Source: a virus. From it: DNA of 25,073 nucleotides. Shown here in pieces: positions 5,964 to 12,029 of the stretch. The DNA is taken from positions 1-25,073 of IMG/VR virus record IMGVR_UViG_3300025655_000267. One strand, given 5' to 3'. The notes under the pieces are model-generated. The model ran no database searches. It was given only the letters and a program-made list of their open reading frames with translations, and had not been told where the DNA came from. A program made the position numbers and the translations under genes. Positions within the stretch are counted from its first letter, which is position 1. Every line of letters starts with the position of its first letter.

Positions 5964-6659
5964 TCAGGCCCCCTCCTCGGGGGCCGTCTCGCTGATGAAC
6001 TTCGGTCGGGCGATGATGGTTTGCTTCACGCCCTCACGCTCGCCATGGGCCTTGACGGTCGCTTTGATGACGAACCGCCAGCCCTTGTCGAGGCCATGGC
6101 TGCCCTTGTACACAATCACGTTGCCCGCCTCATCGCGGCAGATGTTGATGTAGGTGACACCGTAGTGGCCCTCGAACGAAAAAGACTTCTCACAGAGCAC
6201 CGAGAACTCGCGGCGCTCGCCAACGGCACCAACATGGGCGCTACCAGCACGGTCGGCCTCGAGGCGCTCTTCGCGACGCTGGGCGGCACGGGCAAGACGC
6301 TCCTCGGCACGGGCCAACGCACGACGAACGAGGTCGGTCTGCTTGTCGGTCAGACCACCCCACTCATCCAACGCATCGCGCATCTCGAGTAGCACTTTAC
6401 CGAAGTCACCATCGAAAATGCCCTTGCGCAGTGGGTGTTCGCTTACGAAGTTACCTTCGTCGTCGTATATGGTCTTGAACTCACCACAGGTGTTCAACCA
6501 GTCATAAAGACGGCGTGCGTCGGCGTGCTGCTCGAACCACTTGATGCGACGGGTCTTGCTGGCATTCTGCTTAATCCTGTTACGGATTGCAGCTTCGTAC
6601 GCAGCAGGGTGCTCGATGCGGTCATCCATGTGGGCGTTTCGTACTTTGATTCGTGACAT
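5964..6659 (-). CDS. Conserved phage protein with OB-like C-terminal domain, possible ssDNA-binding role
   Basis: A 231-residue protein and the first gene of the leftward operon. The N-terminal half is helical and very charged, with RRALARAEERLARAAQRREERLEADRAG forming a probable coiled coil (split over about res 112-140). The C-terminal half begins HVGAVGERREFSVLC and continues through strands FEGHYGVTYINICRDEAGN, VIVYKGS and FVIKATVKAHGEREGVKQTII. GERREF..., YG.T...D..GN and the final TVKAHGER.GVKQT form an OB-like pattern shared by many phage proteins, so ssDNA or RNA binding is plausible. No catalytic residues are seen. The ATG at 6659 has AGGAG eight bases upstream and lies about 40 bp downstream of the predicted promoter. 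Confidence 0.75.
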   Translation of the reverse strand: MSRIKVRNAHMDDRIEHPAAYEAAIRNRIKQNASKTRRIKWFEQHADARRLYDWLNTCGEFKTIYDDEGNFVSEHPLRKGIFDGDFGKVLLEMRDALDEWGGLTDKQTDLVRRALARAEERLARAAQRREERLEADRAGSAHVGAVGERREFSVLCEKSFSFEGHYGVTYINICRDEAGNVIVYKGSHGLDKGWRFVIKATVKAHGEREGVKQTIIARPKFISETAPEEGA

Positions 6660-6840
6660 TTGAATATCTCCTGAATACGTTTCGTCGATGAGCGAATCCT
6701 AAGCCTATTTATATATTCGGGCATCGTGGATGTCAGCAAGCTCTTAGAGGTTTTTACGTATTTTGCGCGGGGGCGCACATTGATTTGATTGGGGCTGGCG
6801 CATTCTCAGCGCTTATTCGACCTACACAGGAGTTTTTTCA
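6660..6840. promoter_or_regulatory. Divergent control region between the two early operons
   Basis: This 181-bp non-coding gap separates a minus-strand operon from a plus-strand one, so it must hold promoters in both directions. The leftward promoter is listed separately (6708-6736). A perfect TGCGC-GGGG-GCGCA hairpin or dyad at 6764-6777 lies in the middle and could be an operator or a leader hairpin. No convincing rightward -35/-10 pair was found by eye. A phage-specific or divergent promoter, or a host factor, may serve that side. Confidence 0.7.
6708..6736 (-). promoter_or_regulatory. Sigma70-type promoter for the leftward operon
   Basis: On the minus strand a CTGACA -35 box (6731-6736) and a TATAAA -10 box (6708-6713) are separated by exactly 17 bp. 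Each matches the consensus at five of six positions. The expected transcript start falls near 6701, giving a leader of about 40 nt to the ATG at 6659. Confidence 0.65.
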
Positions 6841-7050
6841 ATGAAAATCGGTGACAAAGTTCAGTTAATTATGGGCGGTCCTGAAATGACCGTTGTCCAC
6901 AAAGATGGGGATCTTATCCATGCTTGGTATTTTGACGCCAACGGATGCCTGCAGCGACTGGTGCTGGAGCCCGAGTTGCTTCAGCCTTTCAAGCATTCGC
7001 CTTGGCGTTCTCTTGATCCATTCAAAGATATCCCTGAAAAGCCTTTTTGA
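6841..7050 (+). CDS. YodC-like (DUF2158) small protein
   Basis: A 69-residue protein with IGDKVQLIMGGPEMTVVHKDGD, then AWYFDANGCLQRLVLEPELL. The pattern G..V.L..GGP.MTV......C/A.WFD..G......F....L is that of the DUF2158/YodC family of very small SH3-barrel-like bacterial proteins. Their cellular role is unknown. It is the first gene of the rightward operon, with AGGAG about nine bases before the ATG. Confidence 0.8.
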   Translation: MKIGDKVQLIMGGPEMTVVHKDGDLIHAWYFDANGCLQRLVLEPELLQPFKHSPWRSLDPFKDIPEKPF

Positions 7051-7062
7051 GGAGAGATTAAA

Positions 7063-7383
7063 ATGATACTTCAGGCTTGGGCATTGTTTGCTGTTGGGTT
7101 ACTTCTGGTTGCCGTGCTTTGCGCAATCTTTGTTGCTTACGACAACTGGAAGGAACGCAACATCGCCCCTTACGTCCTGAAATTTCGCAGATGGTTCTGG
7201 AAGTTTCGTTACGGGACGACAGACCTCGTGCGCATTGCTTCTCTCAGGAACTCTCTTGCCGTGTTTCCTGATGGAACCATTCGTGACAAAAAAGGGCGGG
7301 CAGTTGAGGTTCGCGAATTTTATGATTTACATGCCTATCTGATTATTTGGAAAAACGGGGACGGCCCCAAGGAGTATCGGTAA
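7063..7383 (+). CDS. Hypothetical single-pass membrane protein
   Basis: A 106-residue protein with one N-terminal transmembrane span (about res 4-26, AWALFAVGLLLVAVLCAIFV). An Arg/Lys/Trp-rich cytoplasmic-type segment follows (LKFRRWFWKFRYG), then a beta-rich tail containing FPDGTIRDKKGR and LHAYLIIW. The positively charged region after the membrane span suggests N-out/C-in topology. No family is recognised. Its stop overlaps the next ATG (TAATG), so it is coupled to the following gene. GAGGAGAG precedes the start. Confidence 0.7.
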   Translation: MILQAWALFAVGLLLVAVLCAIFVAYDNWKERNIAPYVLKFRRWFWKFRYGTTDLVRIASLRNSLAVFPDGTIRDKKGRAVEVREFYDLHAYLIIWKNGDGPKEYR

Positions 7384-7637
7384 TGACGCCTGAAGCAAAT
7401 AGACTTTCAAGACTTGCCCGAAGCATGCTGAATGCAATAAAAAGCGGGGATGCCTCTGCTGACGAAGTATCAGAGCATTTACTGAAGCTTCAAGATTTAT
7501 TGGTAGTGGTTCAAGTGGACTTGATAAACTGCAGTTTCGCAGATGCCACTAGGCTTAAAGCTTTGGCGGATGCCTCGGCTCTCGGGCGAAAAGCTATTCG
7601 TGCTGGAACAAAATACTTGATGGGGTGTACGTCATGA
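7383..7637 (+). CDS. Hypothetical small helical protein
   Basis: An 84-residue protein starting at the ATG of a TAATG overlap; an upstream in-frame start at 7347 would lie inside the previous gene. It is almost wholly helical, with leucine-spaced heptads (LLKLQDLLVVVQVDL) that could form a coiled coil. No family is recognised and no membrane span is present. The end overlaps the next start (ATGA). Confidence 0.65.
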   Translation: MTPEANRLSRLARSMLNAIKSGDASADEVSEHLLKLQDLLVVVQVDLINCSFADATRLKALADASALGRKAIRAGTKYLMGCTS

Positions 7638-7834
7638 GTAATGAAAAAGAAACTTTTCTAAGCTTGGATGCCGCTGCATCAGAGTATGCAGATAAGGTAG
7701 CCAATCGAGGGAATGACGTCTGGTACAAGGCTTACGAGGCCTTTATCAGGGGTGCTGAGTATGGCCGCAAGACTGTAAAATCTTGCGGTTGTGGTGAAGT
7801 GAGAGTTGAAGTCAAAAACAAATGTAATTCTTAG
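7634..7834 (+). CDS. Hypothetical small protein with Cys-rich tail
   Basis: A 66-residue protein whose start is the ATG at 7634, overlapping the previous stop. A helical body (DAAASEYADKVAN, YKAYEAFIRGAEYGRK) is followed by a short CGCGEVRVEV segment and a final Cys, a possible metal-binding or redox tail. The family is not recognised. Confidence 0.65.
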   Translation: MSNEKETFLSLDAAASEYADKVANRGNDVWYKAYEAFIRGAEYGRKTVKSCGCGEVRVEVKNKCNS

Positions 7835-7848
7835 GAGATATTTTTATG
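7831..7848 (+). repeat. 18-nt translation leader, copy 1 (TTAGGAGATATTTTTATG)
   Basis: This 18-nt stretch (ribosome site AGGAG, T-rich spacer and ATG) is identical to that at 8082-8099. It decides the start of the two-span membrane protein gene at 7846. Related but non-identical AGGAG/T-rich leaders precede several other plus-strand genes (6841, 9174, 9762). Confidence 0.8.
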
Positions 7849-8076
7849 GAAGCTCAAGGTCCTTTAGCAATTGCTGCGCGGGCTCTAGAATACTGGCTGA
7901 TGCGGTCATTCTTGATCGGCCTCGCAGTGTCTACTTTTTTTCACTTTGATTTTAAGAGCATTGATTTCACGTACACGCCAATGTTTTGGCCGACAGTACT
8001 TATCGTGTCGATCTTAGCTGCGGTATTTATTGCAGTGCGTGGATTCTTTCGTGCCTTATGGAATGACCCGATTTAA
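7846..8076 (+). CDS. Hypothetical two-span membrane protein
   Basis: A 76-residue protein with two hydrophobic helices, around residues 19-34 (MRSFLIGLAVSTFFHF) and 45-67 (MFWPTVLIVSILAAVFIAVRGFF). The loop between them is short and acidic/polar. It has no family I recognise. Small two-span early phage proteins are sometimes inhibitors of host membrane functions, but nothing here identifies a target. Confidence 0.7.
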   Translation: MEAQGPLAIAARALEYWLMRSFLIGLAVSTFFHFDFKSIDFTYTPMFWPTVLIVSILAAVFIAVRGFFRALWNDPI

Positions 8077-8081
8077 ATTTA

Positions 8082-8099
8082 TTAGGAGATATTTTTATG
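8082..8099 (+). repeat. 18-nt translation leader, copy 2 (TTAGGAGATATTTTTATG)
   Basis: Identical to 7831-7848, about 250 bp away. Exact conservation of both the ribosome site and the spacer suggests a duplicated or selected initiation element rather than chance. Confidence 0.8.
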
Positions 8100-8285
8100 T
8101 ATTCAGATATTTTAAAACTTGTAAACGAACAGACCGAAGATGAATTTTTGTGGAACTGGGAAAACCCATCCCCTCAGGAGCAGTACTTGCAAAGCGCCCT
8201 GCGCAGCCTGCACGAACTGATTGAGGCTCAGGCTGGAATTACAGTTCACAATCATGTCCGCCCCTCCGTTGAAAAGCTTCATTGA
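8097..8285 (+). CDS. Hypothetical small acidic protein
   Basis: A 62-residue protein rich in Glu, Asp and Trp (EDEFLWNWENP), with a helical segment LQSALRSLHELIEAQAG. No family is recognised. The start is fixed by the repeated 18-nt leader, and the gene ends 8 bp before the next start. Confidence 0.65.
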   Translation: MYSDILKLVNEQTEDEFLWNWENPSPQEQYLQSALRSLHELIEAQAGITVHNHVRPSVEKLH

Positions 8286-8293
8286 GGTGCGTC

Positions 8294-8623
8294 ATGATCA
8301 AACGATTCACAGGATATAGGCAAAACATCAACAGGCCTGATGATCCAGAAAAGTTTGGGGAAGTTGAGGGCTTGTACAGGCAATTCCAAAACGATTGGGA
8401 CCACCCTCAGTATGAGGGCGTCATCTGGTCTGACGGGTCCGTCTCGGTCAAGTGGTTGACAGACGTAAGTTCGCAATCGATATGGCGAAACTTGTATGAT
8501 TTCCTGACGATTCACGGGCACCCTGAGTACGGGACCCATATCGAGTTCCATGACCATGATGAATGGCCTCGAGAGTACGAACAGATTATTTTGAGCAATT
8601 CAATATTTGGAAAAGAGGATTGA
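8294..8623 (+). CDS. Hypothetical phage protein
   Basis: A 109-residue protein starting at the ATG at 8294, preceded by GAGGTG. A TTG start at 8282 is possible but overlaps the previous stop and lacks a ribosome site. Its centre YEGVIWSDGSVSVKWLT is a two-strand beta unit seen in small phage proteins of unknown function. The C-terminal part has many His and Asp residues (HGHPEYGTHIEFHDHDEW). These might bind metal but do not form a recognised motif. Confidence 0.7.
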   Translation: MIKRFTGYRQNINRPDDPEKFGEVEGLYRQFQNDWDHPQYEGVIWSDGSVSVKWLTDVSSQSIWRNLYDFLTIHGHPEYGTHIEFHDHDEWPREYEQIILSNSIFGKED

Positions 8624-8628
8624 TTACC

Positions 8629-8844
8629 ATGAGCATTCATTCCATTGATTCAGAAAAAGTCGGCATCCTGACCATCACCAAAGCTTTGGAAAACTTGCGC
8701 ATCAACGGTTTGGTTGATGAAGCTAATCTTTTTTCAAAGACCATCCTGCAGCTTTCGTATGAATTTTCTTTGGAAAAGTTTAAGCGAAAAGCGCTAGACC
8801 AAAAAATTGCAGAATATTTGGAAACAAAGACAGAGGAGAATTGA
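8629..8844 (+). CDS. Hypothetical small helical protein
   Basis: A 71-residue protein starting at the ATG at 8629 with GAGGAT about nine bases upstream. A longer frame beginning at 8563 would lie inside the preceding gene. It is predicted to be fully helical with Leu/Lys-rich amphipathic stretches and a charged tail (EYLETKTEEN). No family is recognised. Confidence 0.65.
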   Translation: MSIHSIDSEKVGILTITKALENLRINGLVDEANLFSKTILQLSYEFSLEKFKRKALDQKIAEYLETKTEEN

Positions 8845-8846
8845 GT

Positions 8847-9161
8847 ATGTGCATTTGCGGAAAACCAGAAACTTTGGGGGTCGTTCACTCGAATGATTCC
8901 CCATGCTTTCACTATCAGGCGCCGGACCCAAGGCCTGACGCTTTCGCTCGAGAGTTTTTCATTGCAGCGATATCAGGGAATCGAGCCATGGCGGATGCGG
9001 CTTCGGAAAAGCTTTTGCGGTACGTCTTATCGACACCGCCGCTGATCCCGATCAAGTTTGGAAGCCCTTCGGTAAGTACTGACGAAAAAAGTGAGCCGAA
9101 TGTGACCAACCCAACCGAGGCTCAGGAGGGTGAGGCGCAAGATTCGCCCATCACTTACTGA
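8847..9161 (+). CDS. Hypothetical protein with N-terminal Cys/His cluster
   Basis: A 104-residue protein starting at the ATG at 8847, which has GAGGAG eight bases upstream; a TTG six bases earlier is less likely. The N-terminus holds C2, C4, H14, C20 and H22 (CICGKPET...HSNDSPCFHY), a probable small zinc-binding knuckle of a type met in phage proteins. A helical middle and a disordered Ser/Thr/Pro/Glu tail follow. A role in nucleic-acid or protein contact is possible but unproven. Confidence 0.7.
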   Translation: MCICGKPETLGVVHSNDSPCFHYQAPDPRPDAFAREFFIAAISGNRAMADAASEKLLRYVLSTPPLIPIKFGSPSVSTDEKSEPNVTNPTEAQEGEAQDSPITY

Positions 9162-9173
9162 GGAGATTTTCTC

Positions 9174-9368
9174 ATGGACTCATTCACCGCTGTCGGTATT
9201 GCTGAAGGCTTCATTGAAGCCGAGTCTGAAGAGCAGGTTATTGAGGCTTGGCAGTATCTGCACGATACGCGCATTGCCTACAGCCTGCAGGGCTGGTTTG
9301 GTCGAACTGCTTCGCAATTGCTACGTGAGGGGATCATTGTTGACAATTCTGAGGTATTGCAGTCATGA
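9174..9368 (+). CDS. Conserved small phage protein (EGFIEAESEEQVIEAWQ type)
   Basis: A 64-residue acidic helical protein. It matches a widespread small phage family with the order GIAEGFIEAESEEQVIEAWQYLHDT, then LQGWFGRTA. The function is unknown. AGGAGATTTTCTC precedes the ATG. The end overlaps the next gene start by four bases (ATGA). Confidence 0.8.
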   Translation: MDSFTAVGIAEGFIEAESEEQVIEAWQYLHDTRIAYSLQGWFGRTASQLLREGIIVDNSEVLQS

Positions 9369-9712
9369 AAAACGAATTAAATTTTGAGATCTTTCGCGCC
9401 GCTCACGAGGCGGGTCACGAGGCCGCCATGGCGGCTATCCCTGAGGCCATGGTCGTCACTGACGGCAAAAACTTTTGGCATTGCGACGAGGGCCTCTGCG
9501 GCTTCGCTTGGGTCGGGTTCAAGGGCAACACCAGCTTCGGGCGCTGGACTAAGCAAAACAAGCTTACCCGCAAAAGCTACACGGGCGGCCTGCATCTTTG
9601 GGTCAGCGACTACAATCAGTCATATGACCGCAAGCGTGCGTACGCTGAGGCTTTCGCGAGAAAGCTGAACGAGTACGGTATTGAAGCTTATTCGGACAGT
9701 CGCTTAGACTGA
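9365..9712 (+). CDS. Conserved phage/plasmid protein of unknown function
   Basis: A 115-residue protein with an N-terminal AHEAGHEAAMAA helix, then the blocks GLCGFAWVGFKG, FGRWTKQNK, YTGGLHLWVSDYNQSYDRKRAYAEAFA and a final YSDSRLD. This block order is recognisable in many phage and plasmid proteins. No biochemical role is known to me. HEAGH superficially resembles a metalloprotease HExxH site but does not fit it (HEAGH with no downstream Glu), so it should not be called a protease. The gene is followed by a terminator. Confidence 0.75.
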   Translation: MKNELNFEIFRAAHEAGHEAAMAAIPEAMVVTDGKNFWHCDEGLCGFAWVGFKGNTSFGRWTKQNKLTRKSYTGGLHLWVSDYNQSYDRKRAYAEAFARKLNEYGIEAYSDSRLD

Positions 9713-9721
9713 CACTATAAC

Positions 9722-9749
9722 GGGCGGGGTCAAAGCCGCCCCTATTTTT
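9722..9749 (+). terminator. Rho-independent-type terminator
   Basis: A 6-bp GGGCGG (9722-9727)/CCGCCC (9736-9741) stem with an 8-nt loop is followed by a U-rich CTATTTTTG tract. It lies in the 49-bp gap after the gene ending at 9712. The next gene's ribosome site overlaps the U-tract, so some read-through must occur or a new promoter must be used. Confidence 0.65.
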
Positions 9750-9761
9750 GAGGATTATTTT

Positions 9762-10187
9762 ATGAATTTTGTCAAAGAAGCAAATGAGTCTGCCCGCAAA
9801 ACTTCTAGGTTCATCGCGAATGTCATTCGTCGCGATGGGAAGAGGGTTACCGACATTGTGAAACTTTTGAGCAACGCCAGCCTGAATATTGTCGGCGTTT
9901 CCATTGATAGGGTTTCCTACAACATCAACGTGTCTGGGTCTCGAGCAGAACTCGACATTTTATTTGGCATACTGCGCCGAGCAGGATTGACGCCCCTTAG
10001 AAGGCCTGAGGAGGGGCAGCCCTCTTACTCCACGTATTGGTACTTTGATGCGGTAGGTGGCGAAGATTTGCTCGTGACCGACAAGCCTTGCATTTGGGTC
10101 AACTTTTCATCGACTAGCTGCAAACGAGTCAAGGTCGGTACTAGACTCGAAGAGGTTGACGTATACGAAACGGTATGCGAAGAATGA
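9762..10187 (+). CDS. Hypothetical protein
   Basis: A 141-residue protein. Its N-terminus is helical and basic, and the middle is alternately hydrophobic (LNIVGVSIDRVSYNINVSG). An aromatic-rich segment follows (PSYSTYWYFDAV), then an acidic tail. The pattern suggests a small alpha/beta fold. No family is recognised. It sits alone between two terminator-like hairpins, which could let it be expressed independently of its neighbours. Its ribosome site is GAGGAT, a few bases before the ATG. Confidence 0.65.
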   Translation: MNFVKEANESARKTSRFIANVIRRDGKRVTDIVKLLSNASLNIVGVSIDRVSYNINVSGSRAELDILFGILRRAGLTPLRRPEEGQPSYSTYWYFDAVGGEDLLVTDKPCIWVNFSSTSCKRVKVGTRLEEVDVYETVCEE

Positions 10188-10197
10188 CGGAGGGGTC

Positions 10198-10232
10198 GAG
10201 GGCGGGACTTCCCACCGCCCTCATTTTGATTT
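10198..10232 (+). terminator. Rho-independent-type terminator (GAGGGCGG/CCGCCCTC)
   Basis: An 8-bp perfect stem (10198-10205 with 10215-10222), which can also form an inner GGG/CCC pairing, is followed by ATTTTGATTT. It lies just after the gene ending at 10187. It is the strongest of the GGGCGG-core hairpins in the window. Confidence 0.7.
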
Positions 10233-10270
10233 AGTATTCCCCGCTTACACGTATCGAATCAGGTGATTTT

Positions 10271-11023
10271 ATGAATGCATTTGAATCTCACGGTATCGAG
10301 CACCTTTCAGCATCGACCTGCAACATGTTCGCTTCGTCTCCGGCGATGTTCGTCCTGACGAAAGTCCTGAAGCGCCCGAATGTTGTCGGTGCAGCCGCCC
10401 ATCGCGGTTCTGCCGTTGAGGAGGGCATCACTGCAGGGCTTGTAGATCAGCGCTTGGACGTCCTCCAGTGCGCCGGTATCGCCCTCGATAAGTTCAAGAC
10501 CCTAACGGCCCTCTGCGGCGATTCTCGCCTCGAAAAGGAGCAGGGAGCGGTCCCCATGATGGTCGAGCAGGGCCTGAATGCCCTGCGCCCGTATGGCGTC
10601 CCCTCTTCGGCTCAGGGCGAGATCCGGTTCGAGGTGGAGGGCCTCTCGGTCCCCTTTATCGGGTTTTATGACTTTGAGTGGAATGATGGAAAGGTCCTCA
10701 TCGACCTGAAGACTACGCATGCATTGCCGAGTCAAATCAACAATGCCCATGCGCGCCAACTGGCCCTGTATCATGCTGCCCGTGGCGGGAATTCGGATGC
10801 GCAAATTGCATACGTGACGCCAAAGAAATATGCCGTGTACCGCCTCGAGAATCCTGCGGATCACGTCAAGGCGTTATCGAAGATTGGCTTATCCATCCAA
10901 AAGTTTTTGTCGATCACGAAGGACCCTGATGAATTGGCATCGCTTGTGGTGCCTGATGTCGACAGTTTTTATTTTGCCGATCCGTTGACGCGCAAAGCTG
11001 CGTTCGACGTATGGGGCGTGTAG
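10271..11023 (+). CDS. PD-(D/E)XK nuclease, Cas4/RecB-like exonuclease
   Basis: A 250-residue protein with the features of RecB-family/Cas4-like nucleases. It starts with LSASTCNMFASSPAMFVL (typical S.S....F..CP entry helix, about res 13-30). An AAAHRGSAVEEGI segment (about 41-53) carries the conserved His and Glu. The active-site strands are FIGFYDFEW (about res 128-136, D134) and KVLIDLKTTH (about 140-149, DLK). A Q motif follows in HARQLALYHAA (about 159-169). Members degrade or process DNA ends in recombination and repair. Typical Cas4 Fe-S cysteines are not evident. Next to it is the SSB-like gene, a natural partner for a 5'-3' exonuclease in phage recombination. The start has AGGTGATTTT before the ATG. 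Confidence 0.88.
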   Translation: MNAFESHGIEHLSASTCNMFASSPAMFVLTKVLKRPNVVGAAAHRGSAVEEGITAGLVDQRLDVLQCAGIALDKFKTLTALCGDSRLEKEQGAVPMMVEQGLNALRPYGVPSSAQGEIRFEVEGLSVPFIGFYDFEWNDGKVLIDLKTTHALPSQINNAHARQLALYHAARGGNSDAQIAYVTPKKYAVYRLENPADHVKALSKIGLSIQKFLSITKDPDELASLVVPDVDSFYFADPLTRKAAFDVWGV

Positions 11024-11026
11024 GTT

Positions 11027-11040
11027 TCTGCATAAGCAGA
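11027..11040 (+). other. Small intergenic hairpin TCTGC/GCAGA
   Basis: A perfect 5-bp stem with an ATAA loop starts 4 bp after the nuclease stop. There is no U-tract, so it is unlikely to terminate strongly. It could be a processing or stability element in the 65-bp gap before the SSB-like gene. Confidence 0.35.
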
Positions 11041-11088
11041 GAAGCAAGCTGCGGGCTATATCGCGGCATATTGTAAGAGGTACTTGAA

Positions 11089-11745
11089 ATGGCACTTGGT
11101 TTTAACTTTTCTGAAGGTGGTTCTGGCGGCGAGATCATTCCGATCATCAAGTTTGATTGTCGGTCGGGCCGCATGTTCCGCCGAGACCGTGTCAACGGCG
11201 AAGACAACGTCGTCGACATCAGCCGGACTTTCAAAGCTGTTTTTGACTTTGAGAATATCGAAGTCGGATACATCAACTTTGATACCGGCACCGCCCCTGA
11301 CTTTCAGGTTGTACGCTTCGGCGAGAAGCAGCCTGACCGTCCAAGCGAGAAGCACAAGCCGGGCGTGCGCCTACTTGTGAAGCTCACGAAGGAACTGGGC
11401 GGAGACCTTCGCGAACTTGCATCCACCGCTCGAGCCTTCCTGCGTGGCATTGATGAACTGCATACGGCATACGCCGCTGGTGCAGCCGCCAATGCTGGAA
11501 AGCTCCCTGTAGTCGTCCTGAAAGATACTGTGGCGATCACTACGGGCGAAGGGGCTCGCAAGTCGACGAATTATTCGCCGGTCTTTGAGATTGTGGGCTG
11601 GGTTGCGCGTCCTGCGGATCTAGTATACAAGCCAAAGAATTCTTACTCGGCACCAGCGCCTCAGCAGCCCAGTGGGCCGCCGACAACTGGATCAACTCAG
11701 GTCTCAGCGCCAGCCCCCGTAACTGACGCAGAGGACTTCGGATAA
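11089..11745 (+). CDS. Probable phage single-stranded DNA-binding protein
   Basis: A 218-residue protein. The conserved-looking body starts IIPIIKFDCRSGRMFRRDR and includes FKAVFDFENIEVGYINFDTG, then GKLPVVVL near the middle and STNYSPVFEIVGWVARPADL near its end. This block order recurs in phages beside Cas4/RecB-like nucleases, where it serves as the single-stranded DNA-binding protein. The final part is a disordered Pro/Gln/Ser/Thr linker (about res 185-208) followed by a short acidic tip TDAEDFG. This linker-plus-acidic-tip layout is typical of SSB proteins, whose tips recruit partner enzymes. DNA binding is inferred from context and layout, not from a recognised OB sequence motif. A terminator-like hairpin follows. 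Confidence 0.75.
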   Translation: MALGFNFSEGGSGGEIIPIIKFDCRSGRMFRRDRVNGEDNVVDISRTFKAVFDFENIEVGYINFDTGTAPDFQVVRFGEKQPDRPSEKHKPGVRLLVKLTKELGGDLRELASTARAFLRGIDELHTAYAAGAAANAGKLPVVVLKDTVAITTGEGARKSTNYSPVFEIVGWVARPADLVYKPKNSYSAPAPQQPSGPPTTGSTQVSAPAPVTDAEDFG

Positions 11746-11751
11746 CAGGTC

Positions 11752-11783
11752 AGGGTGGGGCGGAGAGGGGCCGCCCCTTCCCT
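11752..11783 (+). terminator. Terminator-like hairpin (GGGGCGG/CCGCCCC with outer AGGG/CCCT)
   Basis: GGGGCGG (11757-11763) pairs with CCGCCCC (11771-11777). An outer AGGG (11752-11755)/CCCT (11780-11783) pair extends the stem across a small internal loop. It sits immediately after the SSB-like gene. The U-tract is weak (no clear run), so attenuation is likelier than full termination. Confidence 0.6.
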
Positions 11784-11795
11784 ATAAGGAAAATC

Positions 11796-12029
11796 ATGAG
11801 GTTCATACTCACACTTAACATGCCCTCAAAAGCGGGCAACTCAGTCCATCAAATCATGGGGGATCACCCTGCGAATACTTTGGAAGAGTTGGCTACCGTT
11901 TTAATTGATGATGGCTTGATCGTTCTTGATGAAATCTACAAGGATAACAACTCGGGGACTTACTACAGCGTTGGCCCGATTATTATCACTGCTCACGTTA
12001 TTGGAAAAGTAAAAGTAGCTACCAAATGA
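11796..12029 (+). CDS. Hypothetical small protein
   Basis: A 77-residue protein with a beta-alpha-beta type pattern: FILTLNMP, then HPANTLEELATVLIDDGLIVLDEIY, then SVGPIIITAHVIGKVKV. The family is not recognised. TAAGGA precedes the ATG. It shares four bases with the next gene (ATGA), suggesting coupling. Confidence 0.65.
   Translation: MRFILTLNMPSKAGNSVHQIMGDHPANTLEELATVLIDDGLIVLDEIYKDNNSGTYYSVGPIIITAHVIGKVKVATK

Noticed and set aside
9365-9712. HEAGH in the protein encoded here as a zinc metalloprotease site
   Set aside because: The HExxH motif has no downstream Glu or His ligand in the expected position, and the protein matches an unrelated conserved phage family.
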